The position numbers and the translations under genes were made by a program. Shown here piece after piece: positions 42,546 to 52,272 of a stretch of 55,360 bases of DNA. Below the pieces are notes generated by a model, which did no database searches, was not told the DNA's origin, and was given only the letters and a program-made list of their open reading frames with translations. The stretch is from Yersinia artesiana (GTDB lineage: Bacteria; Pseudomonadota; Gammaproteobacteria; Enterobacterales; Enterobacteriaceae). Location: positions 1-55,360 of the forward strand of contig NZ_CACVAD010000033.1 in the NCBI RefSeq assembly GCF_902726545.1. Reading direction: 5' to 3'. Numbering within the stretch: position 1 is the stretch's first letter; every line of letters starts with the position of its first letter.

Positions 42546-42694
42546 TGACAAAGTGCTCGTATCGGTGAAAACAGGCAGATCGTAAAGACGCCGTAAACCC
42601 TTCCCTGGGGGCTCGAGCCGCGCCATCCCTGGCGCGGACGCTTTACTCTTCTCCCTGTCCTCACCTTGCAAGATCGAGTCGTTGGGTTTTGTCA
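42546..42694. repeat. Intergenic repeat with TGACAAA/TTTGTCA ends
   Basis: About 149 bp bounded by TGACAAAG and TTTGTCA. Inside, CCGCGCCA pairs with TGGCGCGG around a 4-nt loop. The ends match those of the miniature elements at 20691 and 28629, but the interior differs. An FtsK-orienting octamer on the minus strand (CCCTTCCC at 42598) lies in it. It encodes nothing and separates ynfA from the esterase gene. Confidence 0.6.
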
Positions 42695-42722
42695 GCAATT
42701 GGACACACCTGGTATGCCTGAT

Positions 42723-44093
42723 TTACTTGTGTTGTCTGAATATCCACTCGCGCACCGGTTCGATGTTGTAGGCAATACGCCAGGTATTTCGATGCCCGGA
42801 AGCCCCGGCCATCGATTCGTCTGCGGGTACCACGGTTCCTGTGCGAAAAGTAACATAGTTAATCGAGGCATTTTCAGCATCAATTTTTTCGAATGCACGA
42901 CGAAACTGTTCCGCATCCCAGGTTCCATCCCAGACGGCCTCGGCAACTTTTGCGCCCTCTTTTTTCAACACCTCAATAATGGCATTTTGACCCGGCCAGG
43001 CCTTGTCATCATCCTGGGAAACAATAATCCACAGTTTCTGGCCTGCCAGCGACTTGACCAGTGCGGGATCCCACTGCCCAGCCACCAACAATGATGCCGC
43101 AAAAAGGTCTGGGTACTTGATATTCATAGCAATTGACATCATGCAGCCGCCGGATTGCCCGGTCACATAAAGACGATTGCGATCAATATTATACTGCTGA
43201 CACAGGGCATTAATCAGATCGACGGTGGTATCCAGCATATCTGACGTCTGCGAATTATCGTCGGCAATGATTTCAGCATACTGCGGTGCCAGAATAAAAC
43301 AGGGGCGCTGGGCTTGATCTGCTGGCGATGCCCAAGAGATAGCCCCTAACCCCTGAAACAATGTGGTCTGGGTGACATCACTGGTTGCCCCGGCATCGTG
43401 CATAAACAGCACCAGTGGCCATGCGTGTTCTTTGTTGTAACCCTTTGGAATATATAAATTATATTTCAGTGTTTTCCCTGTTTTTGGATCGCGGTATTCC
43501 AGTTGTTTAAAATCATCTACAATCAGGTTTTTCACCTTATCAGTCGTCAGCGCTTTTTGTTCCGGCACAATAGCCTGACCGGAAACAGTATGAAGTTCAG
43601 ACTGTTGGCTAAATGATGCAGTCGCCGCCGGATAAATCGTGTCATAAACCGGTATGTCCCCTGCTTTACCTGGCCCACCTTGCCCACCTTGCCCAGGACT
43701 CGCACTTTTATCTTTTTTGGGTTGTGGCAATTTTTCAGCTAAAGCGGCGTTTTTATCTTCCGGCGATAGCGTGATGATGACATATTCTCCCGTTGGCGCT
43801 TTGTCTGCCGGATCTGCTGAATGGCTGGTAAATACAGCGGTAATAGTACGGCTTTCAACCGTGAAATCCGTTGGCTTAAGCGCTTTACCATCAACCGGCT
43901 GATTGTATTGCACCGCGACGCCGGTAAGCCGGACACCGTCACCATAAACCTGAGTAATCGCCGTCCCATCGACCACAGTTGGCGATTGTTTGGCGCTGGT
44001 TTTATTGGCACTTGCCGCAAAAGCCGGTGCACTGAATTTGAGTACCACTCCCAGCCCTGCCACCATAGTCAGAAACTCACGTCGTGTTTTCAT
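42723..44093 (-). CDS. Tat-exported esterase/peptidase-like alpha/beta hydrolase
   Basis: A 456-residue protein. The N-terminus MKTRREFLTMVAGLGVVLKF carries a twin-arginine motif, so it is probably exported folded to the periplasm. A beta-rich domain (residues about 40-140) is joined by a Gly/Lys linker (GQGGQGGPGKAG) to a catalytic domain resembling PHB depolymerase and acetyl-xylan esterase. The nucleophile is Ser in VTGQSGGCMMS, the acid is probably in IIVSQDDDKAW, and the His is in GASGHRNTW. The start at 44093 has AGAGAGG upstream. It interrupts the ynfA-ynfB order known in E. coli. The substrate is unknown. Confidence 0.85.
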   Translation of the reverse strand: MKTRREFLTMVAGLGVVLKFSAPAFAASANKTSAKQSPTVVDGTAITQVYGDGVRLTGVAVQYNQPVDGKALKPTDFTVESRTITAVFTSHSADPADKAPTGEYVIITLSPEDKNAALAEKLPQPKKDKSASPGQGGQGGPGKAGDIPVYDTIYPAATASFSQQSELHTVSGQAIVPEQKALTTDKVKNLIVDDFKQLEYRDPKTGKTLKYNLYIPKGYNKEHAWPLVLFMHDAGATSDVTQTTLFQGLGAISWASPADQAQRPCFILAPQYAEIIADDNSQTSDMLDTTVDLINALCQQYNIDRNRLYVTGQSGGCMMSIAMNIKYPDLFAASLLVAGQWDPALVKSLAGQKLWIIVSQDDDKAWPGQNAIIEVLKKEGAKVAEAVWDGTWDAEQFRRAFEKIDAENASINYVTFRTGTVVPADESMAGASGHRNTWRIAYNIEPVREWIFRQHK

Positions 44094-44254
44094 CTTAAAC
44101 CTCTCTTCTTGCTGGTCGATTTCGCCTGAAAGCGCGTCAGTTGTCGTTGACTGGTTTATATACCGTGACCAATGATATAATTCTCTCTCGCAGATACTGT
44201 GCCAGTAAATTATATGATGATTTCGCATCACCGACTCATAAAGGACTTAAGACG

Positions 44255-44626
44255 ATGACAATAACTAATCTGGCACGCTTGCTGCGCGCTGTTCTACCGC
44301 TCGCCGTGCTGGCTTTACCACTGGCATGGCAAGCCCCTGCGCTAGCGCAATCAGCAACTTGTACTCAGGGTAGCACTTGTGTTTCTGTTGGCGGGAATAA
44401 TGATCCCATGTCAAAAGAGCAAGCACGCCAAAGCCAGCAACAGTGGGATGATACCCACCGCCTGCGTAATAAAGTGAATAGCCGGGTCGAAAAGAATTTT
44501 GATAAATACGACCGCGCCGAAGACGCAAAAGACAATTGCGATCGTAGCGCAAACTTCAATGCCTATTGGGAACCAAACACTGAACGTTGCCTGGATCGTT
44601 TAACCGGTCGCCAGATTAATCCGTAA
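44255..44626 (+). CDS. ynfB: YnfB-like DUF1283 periplasmic protein
   Basis: A 123-residue protein with a Sec signal peptide cleaved after APALAQ. The mature part contains [54 protein letters not shown], matching E. coli YnfB (UPF0482). Two cysteines may form a disulfide. Function is unknown. AAGGA lies upstream of the ATG at 44255; the longer frame lacks support. It diverges from the esterase gene. Confidence 0.9.
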   Translation: MTITNLARLLRAVLPLAVLALPLAWQAPALAQSATCTQGSTCVSVGGNNDPMSKEQARQSQQQWDDTHRLRNKVNSRVEKNFDKYDRAEDAKDNCDRSANFNAYWEPNTERCLDRLTGRQINP

Positions 44627-44714
44627 TTGACGGTAATGGCTCGGATTGACTTGAGGTTATGTCAACCAGAGCTATCCTTACGTTAGGCAAGCTATTCATC
44701 CACATAAGGATTTT

Positions 44715-44963
44715 ATGATGAAAAAAACGCTTATTATCAGCACATTGTTATTGTCTCTGGCGCCTTTAGCTGCGTTGGCATCTTGTGAAAGTGTCAAAGC
44801 AGAGATCACGCAAAAGATTATCAGTAATGGCGTGCCTGAATCTGGTTTTAAACTGGATATTGTCCCTAACGATCAGGTACAAAATGCGGGTGGACAAGTG
44901 GTTGGGCATTGTGAAAATGATACTCAGAAGATTGTTTATACGCGTATAACTGACAGCGAATAA
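44715..44963 (+). CDS. ynfD: YnfD-like DUF1161 exported protein
   Basis: An 82-residue protein with a signal peptide (MKKTLIISTLLLSLAPLAALA) and a mature DUF1161 domain: SCESVKAEITQKIISNGVPESGFKLDIVPNDQVQNAGGQVVGHC. The two cysteines probably pair. Function is unknown. AAGGA lies just upstream; Met2 is an equally good start. Together with ynfB it keeps the E. coli order, though ynfC and speG are absent between them. Confidence 0.82.
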   Translation: MMKKTLIISTLLLSLAPLAALASCESVKAEITQKIISNGVPESGFKLDIVPNDQVQNAGGQVVGHCENDTQKIVYTRITDSE

Positions 44964-44975
44964 TCTTTTGTTTTC

Positions 44976-45005
44976 TTTAGGGTGTACTTTCCAGTACACC
45001 CTAAA
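44976..45005. terminator. Bidirectional terminator hairpin
   Basis: A 13-bp perfect stem TTTAGGGTGTACT / AGTACACCCTAAA has a 4-nt loop. It lies between the convergent ynfD and the cysteine-rich exported protein gene. Confidence 0.8.
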
Positions 45006-45048
45006 ATTTATACACCTTCATCTGGCATAACCGTACTTGAGGGTTATT

Positions 45049-45348
45049 CTATGATTGATTTGTTAATCTATCACTCCAGAGATCCATCGTCTGCAACACT
45101 GGTTGTGTTTTGGTGAAGTTATCCACGACCTTTTCCATCTCATATCCCGTTAATTCTTTATGTTGCAGGTATGCTACTGAGTGCGGTAGCGGTGGTGTTC
45201 CACCTAAATCACAAAAAAACTCTCCGACCGGGTTATCAGGAAATGCTGCCCGACAGTTCTTATAACAAGCAGAGCCTTGGTGCATACAGGCAAATGCAGG
45301 AGCGGTAAGTGGTAAGAGAACGAATAACATTAACATTCTGTATTTCAT
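45049..45348 (-). CDS. Small cysteine-containing exported protein
   Basis: A 99-residue protein with a signal peptide (MKYRMLMLFVLLPLTAPAFA) followed by CMHQGSACYKNCRAAFPDNPVGEFFCDLGG. The four cysteines near the mature N-terminus suggest disulfides. The C-terminal part is helical (HKELTGYEMEKVVDNFTKTQ). GAGG lies four to five bases before the ATG at 45348; the longer frame adds 35 residues that would bury the signal. I do not recognise the family. It converges on ynfD. Confidence 0.65.
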   Translation of the reverse strand: MKYRMLMLFVLLPLTAPAFACMHQGSACYKNCRAAFPDNPVGEFFCDLGGTPPLPHSVAYLQHKELTGYEMEKVVDNFTKTQPVLQTMDLWSDRLTNQS

Positions 45349-45621
45349 ATGAACCTCGAGCCAATTATTTATATAAAGGAACGCCCTCAACTCAGTTTTA
45401 AATACTACGCTCTGTACCAAGCAGTTCTTATGAAATAAGCAACGATCTATCAATAAAGGTTTTTTATGCTCATTTGTGGATATTTAAATCATCATTCTGA
45501 ATAATCTTTAACAGCAACACCCCCGAGTTAGTGCCTTGATAAAATGAGTCAATATTTGCTAGCTATTCTCTTACTCACCATTAACAATGGTTTTCCCTAA
45601 ACTTGCCACTAGTTGCTTTAT

Positions 45622-46902
45622 ATGAAACGGCCTGCCCATTGGTATTACTATCGCGCCATGCTGCGCCGGTTGATGATTGCCATCATGCTGGGCATCATTT
45701 CTGCCCTCATTGTTTGGTTGTTCCATCAAGCGATGTTGGGGATTGAGTGGTTATTATTTGCGCGCACCGACGGCAGTCTGGTCGCGGCAGCCTCTTCTAT
45801 TAGTGGCTGGCGACGTGCCTTAACCCCCGCATTAGGAGGATTGGCAGCAGGCTCGCTATTGTGGGGATATCAGCGCTATCAACATCGAAAACCCAGCGCC
45901 CCTACCGATTATATGGAAGCCATTGAGACTGGCGATGGACGGCTAGATGTTTCCGCCAGTGTGATCAAATCTCTGGCTTCGTTGTTAGTGGTATCCAGCG
46001 GCAGTGCCATTGGCCGCGAAGGTGCCATGGTGCTATTGGCGGCACTGTTTGCTTCTGTATTTGCTCAGCGCTACGCAAAACCTAAGGAATGGAAACTTTG
46101 GGTCGCCTGTGGTGCCGCCGCCGGTATGGCCAGCGCCTATCATGCGCCATTAGCGGGTAGCCTGTTTATTGCAGAAATTCTGTTTGGCACATTGATGCTG
46201 GCTTCCCTCGGGCCGGTGGTGATTGCGGCTGTCAGCGCATTACTGACCACCAACCTGTTGCATGGCGGGCAAGAAACGCTGTATCAAGTACAGGTGCTGC
46301 CGTCCCCGTGGCCGATACAATATCTCCTGATGGCATTATTGGGCTTATTCGCTGGTTTTTGCGGGCCACTGTTCCTTAAAGGTATGACAGCCAGTGGGCA
46401 TGCTTTTCGTTCCCTGAATCTATCACCGCCGCTGCAATTGGCACTGGGGGGAATGATTGTTGGGCTGTTATCGCTTATTTTCCCTGAAGTCTGGGGCAAT
46501 GGTTACAGTGTGGTGCAATCATTATTGACCGCCCCGCCAGGAATTTTATTAATTGGCGGTATTTTAGTTTGTAAGCTGTTGGCGGTACTGGCCAGTAGTG
46601 GTTCGGGCGCACCCGGAGGGGTATTTACGCCAACACTGTTTGTTGGTGCGGCGTTAGGGATGTTATGCGGCCAGATATTTGCCTGGTGGCCCGTGTTGGG
46701 TGACAATATTGCGTTATTAATGGCATTGACGGGCATGGCGACATTGCTGGCAGCGACCACTCATGCCCCTATTATGGCGGCGCTAATGGTATGCGAAATG
46801 ACAGGAGCCTATACCCTGCTGCCAGGGCTACTATTATCTTGTGTTATTTCGACAACAATAGCCCGTTGGTTACGCCCTATTTCGGTATATCACTCGCGGT
46901 AA
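45622..46902 (+). CDS. clcB: Voltage-gated ClC-type chloride channel ClcB
   Basis: A 426-residue inner-membrane protein of the ClC family with about ten predicted helices. [18 protein letters not shown] and [17 protein letters not shown] are the chloride-selectivity motifs. It is close to E. coli ClcB, which supports extreme acid resistance by shunting charge. The start is uncertain: 45622 is the first ATG, while the ATG at 45658 corresponds to the E. coli start; neither has a clear ribosome binding site. clcB-ynfK-mlc-ynfL-ynfM follows the E. coli order. Confidence 0.93.
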   Translation: MKRPAHWYYYRAMLRRLMIAIMLGIISALIVWLFHQAMLGIEWLLFARTDGSLVAAASSISGWRRALTPALGGLAAGSLLWGYQRYQHRKPSAPTDYMEAIETGDGRLDVSASVIKSLASLLVVSSGSAIGREGAMVLLAALFASVFAQRYAKPKEWKLWVACGAAAGMASAYHAPLAGSLFIAEILFGTLMLASLGPVVIAAVSALLTTNLLHGGQETLYQVQVLPSPWPIQYLLMALLGLFAGFCGPLFLKGMTASGHAFRSLNLSPPLQLALGGMIVGLLSLIFPEVWGNGYSVVQSLLTAPPGILLIGGILVCKLLAVLASSGSGAPGGVFTPTLFVGAALGMLCGQIFAWWPVLGDNIALLMALTGMATLLAATTHAPIMAALMVCEMTGAYTLLPGLLLSCVISTTIARWLRPISVYHSR

Positions 46903-46922
46903 ATTAAAGTTTTATGGATATA

Positions 46923-47591
46923 TTACTTGGCTATTGCGGTGAGATCTAAATATTGTGCTAACGGCTTTTGTTCCGGATGCGGCAGATAAGGCAGTTGCCC
47001 TAATTGCGGAGCCGGTAAACGCTCACGCAACATGGCAATTGTTTCCGCATAATGTGCCAGTCCCGGATTAATACGATTGGCAACCCAACCTAATAATGGC
47101 AACCCATCATTGATAATCGCCTGAGCGGTTAATAAGGCATGATTAATACAACCTAATTTAATCCCAACCACCATAATGACCGGTAATTGTTCTTGAATTA
47201 CCCACTCAGAATAAAAACGCTGGTCATTCATCATCACTTTCCAGCCGCCACATCCTTCAACGACCACGGTATCGGCTTTCGTTGATAATTGCTGCAATCC
47301 TTCCGTCATTTTATTGTAATTAATCAGGGTGTCGGAGCAGGCATGGATAACATCCCCAGCCAGTGGATATGGGTTAACTTCCTGATAATCCAATGCAATA
47401 GAGGATGAAGCCTGTAAAATCAGTGCATCTTGGTTGCGTAATCCATCGGGAGTTTCTTTACTCTCTGTCGCCACTGGCTTATAACCAACAGCTTTTCTGT
47501 CACCTTGGCTTAAGGCCTGAAGTAAGGCCCGTGACACAACAGTTTTACCGACCGCTGTGTCGGTACCCGTCACAAAAACACGCGTTAACAT
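46923..47591 (-). CDS. ynfK: Dethiobiotin synthetase paralogue
   Basis: A 222-residue P-loop enzyme: VFVTGTDTAVGKTVVSRALL is the ATP-binding loop, VGYKPVATE binds substrate, and TVVEGCGGWKVMMND is a further conserved segment. E. coli YnfK (BioD2) is the paralogue of BioD; whether it makes dethiobiotin in vivo is unsettled. The ATG at 47591 has GGAG seven bases upstream; the longer frame has no support. It lies downstream of mlc on the same strand. Confidence 0.92.
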   Translation of the reverse strand: MLTRVFVTGTDTAVGKTVVSRALLQALSQGDRKAVGYKPVATESKETPDGLRNQDALILQASSSIALDYQEVNPYPLAGDVIHACSDTLINYNKMTEGLQQLSTKADTVVVEGCGGWKVMMNDQRFYSEWVIQEQLPVIMVVGIKLGCINHALLTAQAIINDGLPLLGWVANRINPGLAHYAETIAMLRERLPAPQLGQLPYLPHPEQKPLAQYLDLTAIAK

Positions 47592-47658
47592 AACAATACT
47601 CCGCAATCTGGCCACTTCGACTCACGTCTTTCCGCCTAATATTAGCGAAATTGGTAAC

Positions 47659-47760
47659 ATGGATAAAAGTCTAGGCGATGCCGACCACAGACAGCTTGCG
47701 TTAGCGCAATGTTTTGCCGAACTGAGTGCATTTTTTAACGGATATCAGCCGATAATATAG
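47659..47760 (+). CDS. Short ORF between ynfK and mlc
   Basis: A 33-codon frame, MDKSLGDADHRQLALAQCFAELSAFFNGYQPII, is predicted to be mostly helical. No good ribosome binding site precedes it, and it is antisense to the mlc-ynfK intergenic transcript. It could be a small protein or chance. Confidence 0.2.
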   Translation: MDKSLGDADHRQLALAQCFAELSAFFNGYQPII

Positions 47761-47813
47761 GGAATACACCCAATATACCCACTAATAATTAACTCTTAAT
47801 TATTAGTTACGCC

Positions 47814-49031
47814 CTATCCTTGCAGTAATTTCACTAACAATGAGCCGTTATATAACGCTTCTTTTACCAGTGCAGCACCAGGCATTGTCCCCTGATTAAA
47901 AAATGCCGTTGGTTCAACCAGAATATTCTCGCTATAAGCGGGTAGTGCTTGTTGGCGAATACAGGATGCAATGGCGGGATGTAAAATAGAAGCCGCTTTA
48001 TTTAATGGCGACCCGACCAGAATTTTTTCTGGATTAAATAAATTGACCATAATGGCAATAATCCGCCCAACACTGTGACCCACGCCCAAAATAATATCTT
48101 TGGCTAATTGATCGCCGGCCAAAGCCGCATCACATAAAGATTCGACCGTCAGTGGTGAACCATGTAATAACGAACTCATTGAGCCATTTAATCGTTGTTG
48201 GGCAATTTCCAACATATTCTCAATACTGGCAACTGTCTCAAGGCAACCATGATTACCGCAATAACAGCGTTTGCCATAAGGATCAACTTGAGTATGACCA
48301 ATTTCAACCACACTACGACTGCCAGCATGTAATACTCTGCCCGCAGTAATGACCCCTGCTCCGACATTATGGTCAATCACCACTTGAATAACATTTTCAC
48401 AGCCACGCGAAGCGCCATACAAGGCCTCTGCCATCGTCCAGGCGCAAATATCATGTTGCAGATAAACCGGTAACCCCGTGCGCTGCTCCAACGCCGGGCC
48501 AAGTAGCATTTCATCTACTTTATAGAATGGCATTTTATGCACAATGCCCGCCGGTGCATCGATGATGCCGGGCATGGTAATGGCGATAGCCGTCAGTCTT
48601 TCAAGCTTTTCCTGATGGCGGATAAAGAATTGATCGACTTCACTAAGAATGCGATTGAGTAAGGGTTCTGAGTGGCTATCTGGTAAGGGAATTTGATCTT
48701 CAACCACCAGTTTACTGCTGAGATCGCGCAGCGCGAGAGTAATAGAACCTCGGCTAATCCGCCCAGAGACATAGTGCCAGGCCTCGGTATCCAGAACCAA
48801 ACCAATTGCTGGCCGCCCACGGCTCCCAACATCTTGATATTCGGTTTCTTTTACCAAATGAGCTTCAACTAATTCCCGCACAATCTTAGTGATACTGGCG
48901 GGGGCCAGTTGCGCCTTCTTAGACAGTTCAATGCGGGATATCGGGCCGAACAAATCAATCAGCCGATAAACGGCCCCTGCATTGGTCTGCTTGATTTGAT
49001 CAATATGTCCAGGCTGTCCATCCGTTATCAC
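47814..49031 (-). CDS. mlc: ROK-family repressor Mlc
   Basis: A 405-residue glucose-responsive repressor, the size of E. coli Mlc. The helix-turn-helix is in YRLIDLFGPISRIELSKKAQLAPASITKIVRELVEAHLV. The ROK domain carries the zinc motif GHTQVDPYGKRCYCGNHGC. Mlc represses ptsG, manXYZ and other sugar-transport genes and is sequestered by EIICB-Glc during glucose uptake. The start is GTG at 49031, where GAAGGGG lies upstream and the sequence lines up with E. coli (GQPGHIDQIKQTNAGAVYRLID); an ATG 30 codons earlier extends it with unrelated residues. Confidence 0.94.
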   Translation of the reverse strand: MITDGQPGHIDQIKQTNAGAVYRLIDLFGPISRIELSKKAQLAPASITKIVRELVEAHLVKETEYQDVGSRGRPAIGLVLDTEAWHYVSGRISRGSITLALRDLSSKLVVEDQIPLPDSHSEPLLNRILSEVDQFFIRHQEKLERLTAIAITMPGIIDAPAGIVHKMPFYKVDEMLLGPALEQRTGLPVYLQHDICAWTMAEALYGASRGCENVIQVVIDHNVGAGVITAGRVLHAGSRSVVEIGHTQVDPYGKRCYCGNHGCLETVASIENMLEIAQQRLNGSMSSLLHGSPLTVESLCDAALAGDQLAKDIILGVGHSVGRIIAIMVNLFNPEKILVGSPLNKAASILHPAIASCIRQQALPAYSENILVEPTAFFNQGTMPGAALVKEALYNGSLLVKLLQG

Positions 49032-49252
49032 TAAACCGGCCCCTTCTCTGTCACCGAGTATTTTTCGCGCTTCTAAATAAAGATTATCGGCTATGTTGGG
49101 GCTTTTGGCATATGGCGTCAACTATTTGATTAGTTATGTGATTTACTGCACATAATCACCGCTATCCTTTGACTCTGCGCTGATTATTTATACGAATTGA
49201 GAGCGAAAAATATCCACCAATGTCATTTAACCCTGGCACTCAAAAATGCCTC

Positions 49253-50164
49253 TTAGGGTTTACCTGTCGGGATATCCGCCACCATCAGGCGGATCAATGC
49301 TTCCGCTGGCGCCGTCACCGGGCGATGTTTGTGATTCACCAACCACACCTCAGTTGTTGCACTGTCTTCAGCTAACGGCAAGTATTTCACCCCATCCACT
49401 TTTATCCGAGTGAATGACGCCGGCAAGATAGAAACGCCTAAACCTGAGGATACCAGCCCGACAATGGTCATCGCCTCCCCGACTTCTTGCGTGATATAGG
49501 GCGTGATCCCGGCACGGGCCAGCAGCGTGAGGATCTCATCATAAAGCGCGGTACCCACCTCGCGCGCAAAGAAAACAAAAGGTTGCTCGGCCAGCGAACT
49601 AAATTTGACACTGCCCTGAGGTAAAGCGGCTAACGGACTTTCTTCATGGACGACGGCCACTAAAGGCTCACGCAACAACAAGCGATATTGCAGCGCATCC
49701 GGCAAGCGGGTATTACGCATTACGCCAATATCAAGTCGCCCATCCAGCAAGGGTTCAATTTGCTGCTTGGTATTCACTTCCTGCATTTTAATATGAACAT
49801 GTGGATGTAATTGGCGAAAAGCGCGCAAACTCTTAGATACGGTGCTGATAAAAGGAGCCGACGAGGTAAAGCCAATGGTTAACTCCCCCGATTCCCCACG
49901 ATGCAGGCGCGCGGCTTTCTCCGTTGCCGAGTTGACCTGTGCCAAAATTTGGTAAGCCTCTTTTAAGAATAGCGTACCCGCTTGGGTCAAACTGACATTG
50001 CGGTTATTGCGGGCCAATAGTCTGGCCCCGATTTGCTCTTCCAATATCTGAATTTGTTGGCTTAGCGGGGGTTGCGAAATACGCAAACGCTCTGCTGCTC
50101 GTCCGAAATGTAGCTCTTCTGCTACCGCGATGAAATAACGTAAGTGCCTGAGTTCAATACTCAT
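49253..50164 (-). CDS. ynfL: LysR-family regulator YnfL
   Basis: A 303-residue LysR protein with a standard winged helix (IELRHLRYFIAVAEELHFGRAAERLRISQPPLSQQIQILEEQIGARLL) and effector domain. Its divergent neighbour is ynfM, as in E. coli, so ynfM is the probable target. The 176-bp gap must hold both promoters. Confidence 0.92.
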   Translation of the reverse strand: MSIELRHLRYFIAVAEELHFGRAAERLRISQPPLSQQIQILEEQIGARLLARNNRNVSLTQAGTLFLKEAYQILAQVNSATEKAARLHRGESGELTIGFTSSAPFISTVSKSLRAFRQLHPHVHIKMQEVNTKQQIEPLLDGRLDIGVMRNTRLPDALQYRLLLREPLVAVVHEESPLAALPQGSVKFSSLAEQPFVFFAREVGTALYDEILTLLARAGITPYITQEVGEAMTIVGLVSSGLGVSILPASFTRIKVDGVKYLPLAEDSATTEVWLVNHKHRPVTAPAEALIRLMVADIPTGKP

Positions 50165-50340
50165 CCAACCCCATTAATACGTTTAAAGTCTTATTGTGAA
50201 TAATTAATATATTAGACAAAAAACTCTGCTATTTCTATGATCTTGTTATTACACCGAACAACGATTGAGCCTGCTCTGTTGCGGTGAACAAACTGTTTTG
50301 ATTGTGCTTGTTTTTATTGTGCTAATGATAAGGAAATACC

Positions 50341-51639
50341 GTGACCACCTCTTTGCGCACTACGGATACCGCAGTGTCGACCCTCGCCGCAAATGACGAT
50401 GCTACTGCTTTAATGGCAGCCCCCCAAGTCACTCGTTTAACTAAACGCCCTTATATTCAACGCGGTACACCGGAGTTTATTCGTGTCACTCTGGCTTTCT
50501 TTTCGGCCGGATTAGCCACCTTTGCTCTGCTTTATTGTGTGCAACCTATCCTACCGTTGTTATCGCAAGATTTTAATATTTCCCCTGCCGGCAGTAGCTT
50601 ATCGCTATCAGCCGCGACCGGAATGTTGGCGTTTGGTTTGATGTTTACCGGGCCATTATCGGATGCTATTGGCCGTAAATCCGTGATGGTGGTGGCCTTG
50701 ATGCTGGCCGCTATCTGCACCTTGATTTGTTCTTTTATGACCAGTTGGCATGGGATTTTGCTGATGAGGGCTTTGATTGGCTTATCCCTTAGCGGTGTGG
50801 CTGCCGTAGCAATGACCTACCTCAGTGAAGAGATCCATCCCAGCTTTGTTGCGCTTTCCATGGGGTTATATATCAGTGGCAACTCGATTGGTGGGATGAG
50901 TGGTCGCCTGGTCACTGGGGTGCTGAGTGATTTCTTCTCCTGGCGTGTTGCGTTAGCCGTGATTGGTTTATTCGCGTTGGCCGCAGCCTGCATGTTCTGG
51001 CGTATTCTTCCGGCCTCTAAACATTTCCGCCCTACATCATTGCGCCCCAGGACTCTGGTGATTAATTTCAAATTACACTGGCGCGATTCGGGTTTACCAC
51101 TGCTGTTCGCCGAAGGCTTTTTAATCATGGGCAGCTTTGTCACTTTGTTTAATTACATCGGTTATCGTTTGCTGGCACAGCCTTATTATCTCAGCCAGGC
51201 AGTGGTGGGTTTATTATCGATAGTCTATCTGACCGGTTCTTATAGTTCGCCCAAAGCTGGCGCGTTAACCAGCCGTTATGGTCGAGGGCCGATATTAATG
51301 GCATCGATAGGCATGATGCTAATGGGGGTCATTATTACCAGCTTCTCTCCTGTGATTACCATATTTATTGGCATGATGATATTTACTGCCGGTTTTTTTG
51401 CTGCACATTCGGTCGCCAGCAGTTGGATTGGTCGTCGAGCGCGCCGGGCTAAAGCACAGGCTTCGTCATTGTATCTATTTTGTTATTATGCCGGATCTAG
51501 TGTGGCGGGGACATTAGGCGGTATTTTCTGGCTAAATTTAGGTTGGACAGGTGTTGTGGTATTTATCGCCACCCTTTTGTTGCTGGCATTATACGTTGGG
51601 CAACAGTTACGTAAATTGCCTGAAGCGGCCAGAATCTAA
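50341..51639 (+). CDS. ynfM: MFS transporter YnfM
   Basis: A 432-residue inner-membrane protein with about 12 helices, very similar to E. coli YnfM: RGTPEFIRVTLAFFSAGLATFALLYCVQPILP, motif A GPLSDAIGRKSVMV and AHSVASSWIGRRARRAKAQASSLYLF. It is an arabinose-efflux-like exporter whose substrate is not settled. It starts at GTG, ten bases after AAGGAA. The N-terminal 35 residues are cytosolic and variable. Confidence 0.93.
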   Translation: MTTSLRTTDTAVSTLAANDDATALMAAPQVTRLTKRPYIQRGTPEFIRVTLAFFSAGLATFALLYCVQPILPLLSQDFNISPAGSSLSLSAATGMLAFGLMFTGPLSDAIGRKSVMVVALMLAAICTLICSFMTSWHGILLMRALIGLSLSGVAAVAMTYLSEEIHPSFVALSMGLYISGNSIGGMSGRLVTGVLSDFFSWRVALAVIGLFALAAACMFWRILPASKHFRPTSLRPRTLVINFKLHWRDSGLPLLFAEGFLIMGSFVTLFNYIGYRLLAQPYYLSQAVVGLLSIVYLTGSYSSPKAGALTSRYGRGPILMASIGMMLMGVIITSFSPVITIFIGMMIFTAGFFAAHSVASSWIGRRARRAKAQASSLYLFCYYAGSSVAGTLGGIFWLNLGWTGVVVFIATLLLLALYVGQQLRKLPEAARI

Positions 51640-51662
51640 TCTTAGATGAGGTAAAGCTGATC

Positions 51663-51688
51663 GGACGCCAAATTACAATTTGACGTCC
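51663..51688. terminator. Hairpin after ynfM
   Basis: GGACGCCAAATT pairs with AATTTGACGTCC (one mismatch) around a 2-nt centre, about 23 bases after the ynfM stop. The U-tract is weak (TCTCT). Confidence 0.5.
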
Positions 51689-51825
51689 TCTCTGCTATGT
51701 ACCTATTATTAAGGGGAGCTTAACGACCCTAAGTGATTGTTGCTTGAGATATAAATTAAGTATCTAGTGTATTAAGGGATTTATTACGGGATATTTCCTT
51801 AATTTATGTAAGGTCAGGAGAAAAT

Positions 51826-52215
51826 ATGACAAACCACTTCCTCACGCTTTGGGACATACTCGCGACAACATTTTCCATTTTCTTTTTTATCGCATACTTG
51901 CTGATTCTGTTTCAGGTCATTTCTGATCTTTTCAGAGACCATGAATTAAGTGGGTTTTATAAAGCGATTTGGATTCTGTTTTTACTCTTCATTCCACTGC
52001 TAACGTCTCTGGTATACCTCATCACGCGAGGTAAAGGTATGGCTCAGCGCTATCGAGCCTCGGTACAAAAATCAGTATCCGAAACCAATGAGTATATCCG
52101 CCACGTTGCGGGTAAATCGCCAGCAGAGCAGATTGCTGACGCGAAAAAATTATTAGATGAAGGGACTATTACAGAAAGTGAATATCAGCAATTAAAAGCG
52201 AAAGCACTGTCCTGA
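51826..52215 (+). CDS. Membrane protein with PLDc_N and SHOCT domains
   Basis: A 129-residue protein. Two helices (about 10-32 and 44-64; FFFIAYLLILFQVISDLFRDHELSGFYKAIWILFLLFIPLLTSLVYLI) form a PLDc_N module, and the C-terminus AEQIADAKKLLDEGTITESEYQQLKAKAL is a SHOCT domain. Both are common oligomerisation modules in small membrane proteins of unknown role. GGTCAGGAG lies upstream of the ATG. A terminator follows. Confidence 0.85.
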   Translation: MTNHFLTLWDILATTFSIFFFIAYLLILFQVISDLFRDHELSGFYKAIWILFLLFIPLLTSLVYLITRGKGMAQRYRASVQKSVSETNEYIRHVAGKSPAEQIADAKKLLDEGTITESEYQQLKAKALS

Positions 52216-52233
52216 TATTTTGATTTATCACTC

Positions 52234-52272
52234 AAGGCCAAATGTCACCTATCCTGCCATTTGGCCTTTTTA
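52234..52272 (+). terminator. Intrinsic terminator
   Basis: AAGGCCAAATG pairs perfectly with CATTTGGCCTT around a 13-nt loop, followed by TTTATTT. Confidence 0.9.
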
